In this document: positions 5,853-6,523 of the stretch, piece by piece
How the letters are laid out: every line of letters starts with the position of its first letter
Position numbering within the stretch: the first letter of the stretch is position 1
From: CAYUCY01 sp964443525
Lineage (GTDB): Bacteria > Pseudomonadota > Alphaproteobacteria > Caedimonadales > Caedimonadaceae
Length of the DNA stretch: 6,523 nt
Assembly: GCA_964443525.1 (NCBI GenBank)
Contig: CAYUCY010000076.1
Coordinates: forward strand, 1 to 6,523
Direction: 5' to 3'
Notes under the pieces: model-generated
Databases searched by the model: none
What the model was told of the DNA's origin: nothing
Seen by the model: only the letters and a program-made list of their open reading frames with translations
Translations under genes and position numbers: made by a program

Positions 5853-6523
5853 ATGACCCGATATATCTTCGTGACCGGTGGCGTTGTGTCTTCTTTGGGG
5901 AAGGGTCTCGCCGCCGCCGCCATCGGTGCTCTTTTGCAAGCACACGGGTATAAGGTGCGCTTACGAAAGTTCGACCCCTATCTGAACGTTGATCCGGGGA
6001 CTATGAGCCCCTTCCAACATGGAGAGGTCTACGTGACCGATGACGGAGCGGAGACAGATCTCGATCTCGGCCATTATGAGCGATTTACGGGTGTTTCAAG
6101 CAAGCGTAGCGATTCGATTACCTCCGGTAAAGTGTACTCTCACGTGATTGCCAAGGAGCGTCGCGGCGATTATTTAGGGGCGACCGTTCAGGTCATCCCC
6201 CATATTACGGATGCGATCAAAGAGTTCGTGACGAAGGATCAAGAGCCGGACCTTGACTTTATGATCTGTGAAGTCGGCGGCACCGTGGGCGACATCGAAA
6301 GCCTGCCATTCATTGAGGCATTCCGTCAATTTTCAAATGATGTGGGGGATGAGAACGCCCTTTTTATCCACCTGACGTTCGTGCCTTATATTCCGAGTGC
6401 GGGAGAACTTAAGACAAAACCTTCACAACATTCCGTAAAAGAGTTACTTTCTATGGGAATTCAACCCGACATTTTGTTATGTCGCTGTGATCGCTCGATT
6501 CCCGAGGATGCTCGGCGGAAGCT
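5853..6523 (+). CDS. pyrG: CTP synthase, N-terminal synthetase domain, 3' end outside window
   Basis: CTP synthase makes CTP from UTP, ATP and glutamine, the last step of de novo pyrimidine nucleotide synthesis in the cytoplasm. The visible 223 residues are part of the amidoligase (synthetase) domain; the glutaminase domain lies beyond the right edge, since the family is usually about 540 residues. The opening RYIFVTGGVVSSLGKG (3-18) is the ATP-binding loop with Lys17. DPYLNVDPGTMSP (41-53) and DDGAETDLDLGHYERF (63-78) follow, with Asp71 and Glu140 in the positions of the Mg-binding Asp72 and Glu140 of E. coli. RRGDYLGATVQVIPHIT (103-119), EVGGTVGDIESLPF (140-153) and KTKPSQHSVKELL (187-199) match UTP-site and interface motifs. 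All motifs are intact. The ATG overlaps the secG end region, with a weak AAAGAG (5842-5847) as ribosome binding site, which favours coupling to secG translation. Confidence 0.97.
   Translation, partial: MTRYIFVTGGVVSSLGKGLAAAAIGALLQAHGYKVRLRKFDPYLNVDPGTMSPFQHGEVYVTDDGAETDLDLGHYERFTGVSSKRSDSITSGKVYSHVIAKERRGDYLGATVQVIPHITDAIKEFVTKDQEPDLDFMICEVGGTVGDIESLPFIEAFRQFSNDVGDENALFIHLTFVPYIPSAGELKTKPSQHSVKELLSMGIQPDILLCRCDRSIPEDARRK

Noticed and set aside
5636..5953. Overlapping frames on both strands across the secG tail and pyrG start, rich in Arg/Leu.
   Set aside because: They are alternate-frame readings of the Pro/Ala/Glu-rich SecG tail and conserved CTP synthase N-terminus.
1..6523. Searched by eye for CRISPR repeats, tRNA/rRNA genes, transposase genes, long terminal inverted repeats and attachment sites.
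   Set aside because: None seen. The window is mostly housekeeping and envelope genes with short intergenic regions.

Overview
The window looks like a chromosomal segment of a Gram-negative alphaproteobacterium. Four things point this way: a periplasm-spanning RND efflux pump; an ADP-heptose epimerase, needed for LPS inner core, whose form (an acidic insert before the RDFVWVDD motif) resembles alphaproteobacterial versions as I recall them; a SecG with a long Pro/Ala/Glu-rich tail; and secG directly followed by pyrG, an order common in alphaproteobacteria. A host-associated, Holosporales-like lineage is possible, because a large secreted Sel1/TPR-like protein sits among the housekeeping genes. 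That placement is inference only.

Layout: (1) 1-1656 (+) is the C-terminal half of an RND efflux permease, cut by the left edge. (2) 1667-2653 (-) is hldD, convergent with the pump gene across a 10-base gap. (3) 2654-2822 is a divergent, partly very A/T-rich intergenic region with candidate promoters for both flanking genes, a 14-bp perfect palindrome and a 9-bp direct repeat around the next gene's Shine-Dalgarno. (4) 2823-4868 (+) is an unrecognised 681-residue protein with a signal peptide, helical Sel1/TPR-like stretches and a coiled coil. (5) 4869-5006 holds a nested inverted repeat that reads as a two-way terminator, then a promoter for the next gene. (6) 5007-5366 (+) is a small coiled-coil protein with a Lys/Ser/Ala/Pro tail, possibly of the UbiK/BMFP family. 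(7) 5440-5850 (+) is secG, and (8) 5853 to the right edge (+) is the N-terminal 223 residues of CTP synthase; these two form a tight operon.

Most genes are envelope or housekeeping functions: drug/solute export, LPS heptose supply, protein export through SecYEG, CTP synthesis, and possibly ubiquinone assembly. The 681-residue secreted protein is the only large gene I cannot place in a known family. With its A/T-rich, structured upstream region, it is the most likely place for undescribed biology. I found no rRNA, tRNA, CRISPR array, insertion sequence or phage gene. No gene-free stretch exceeds 170 bases.
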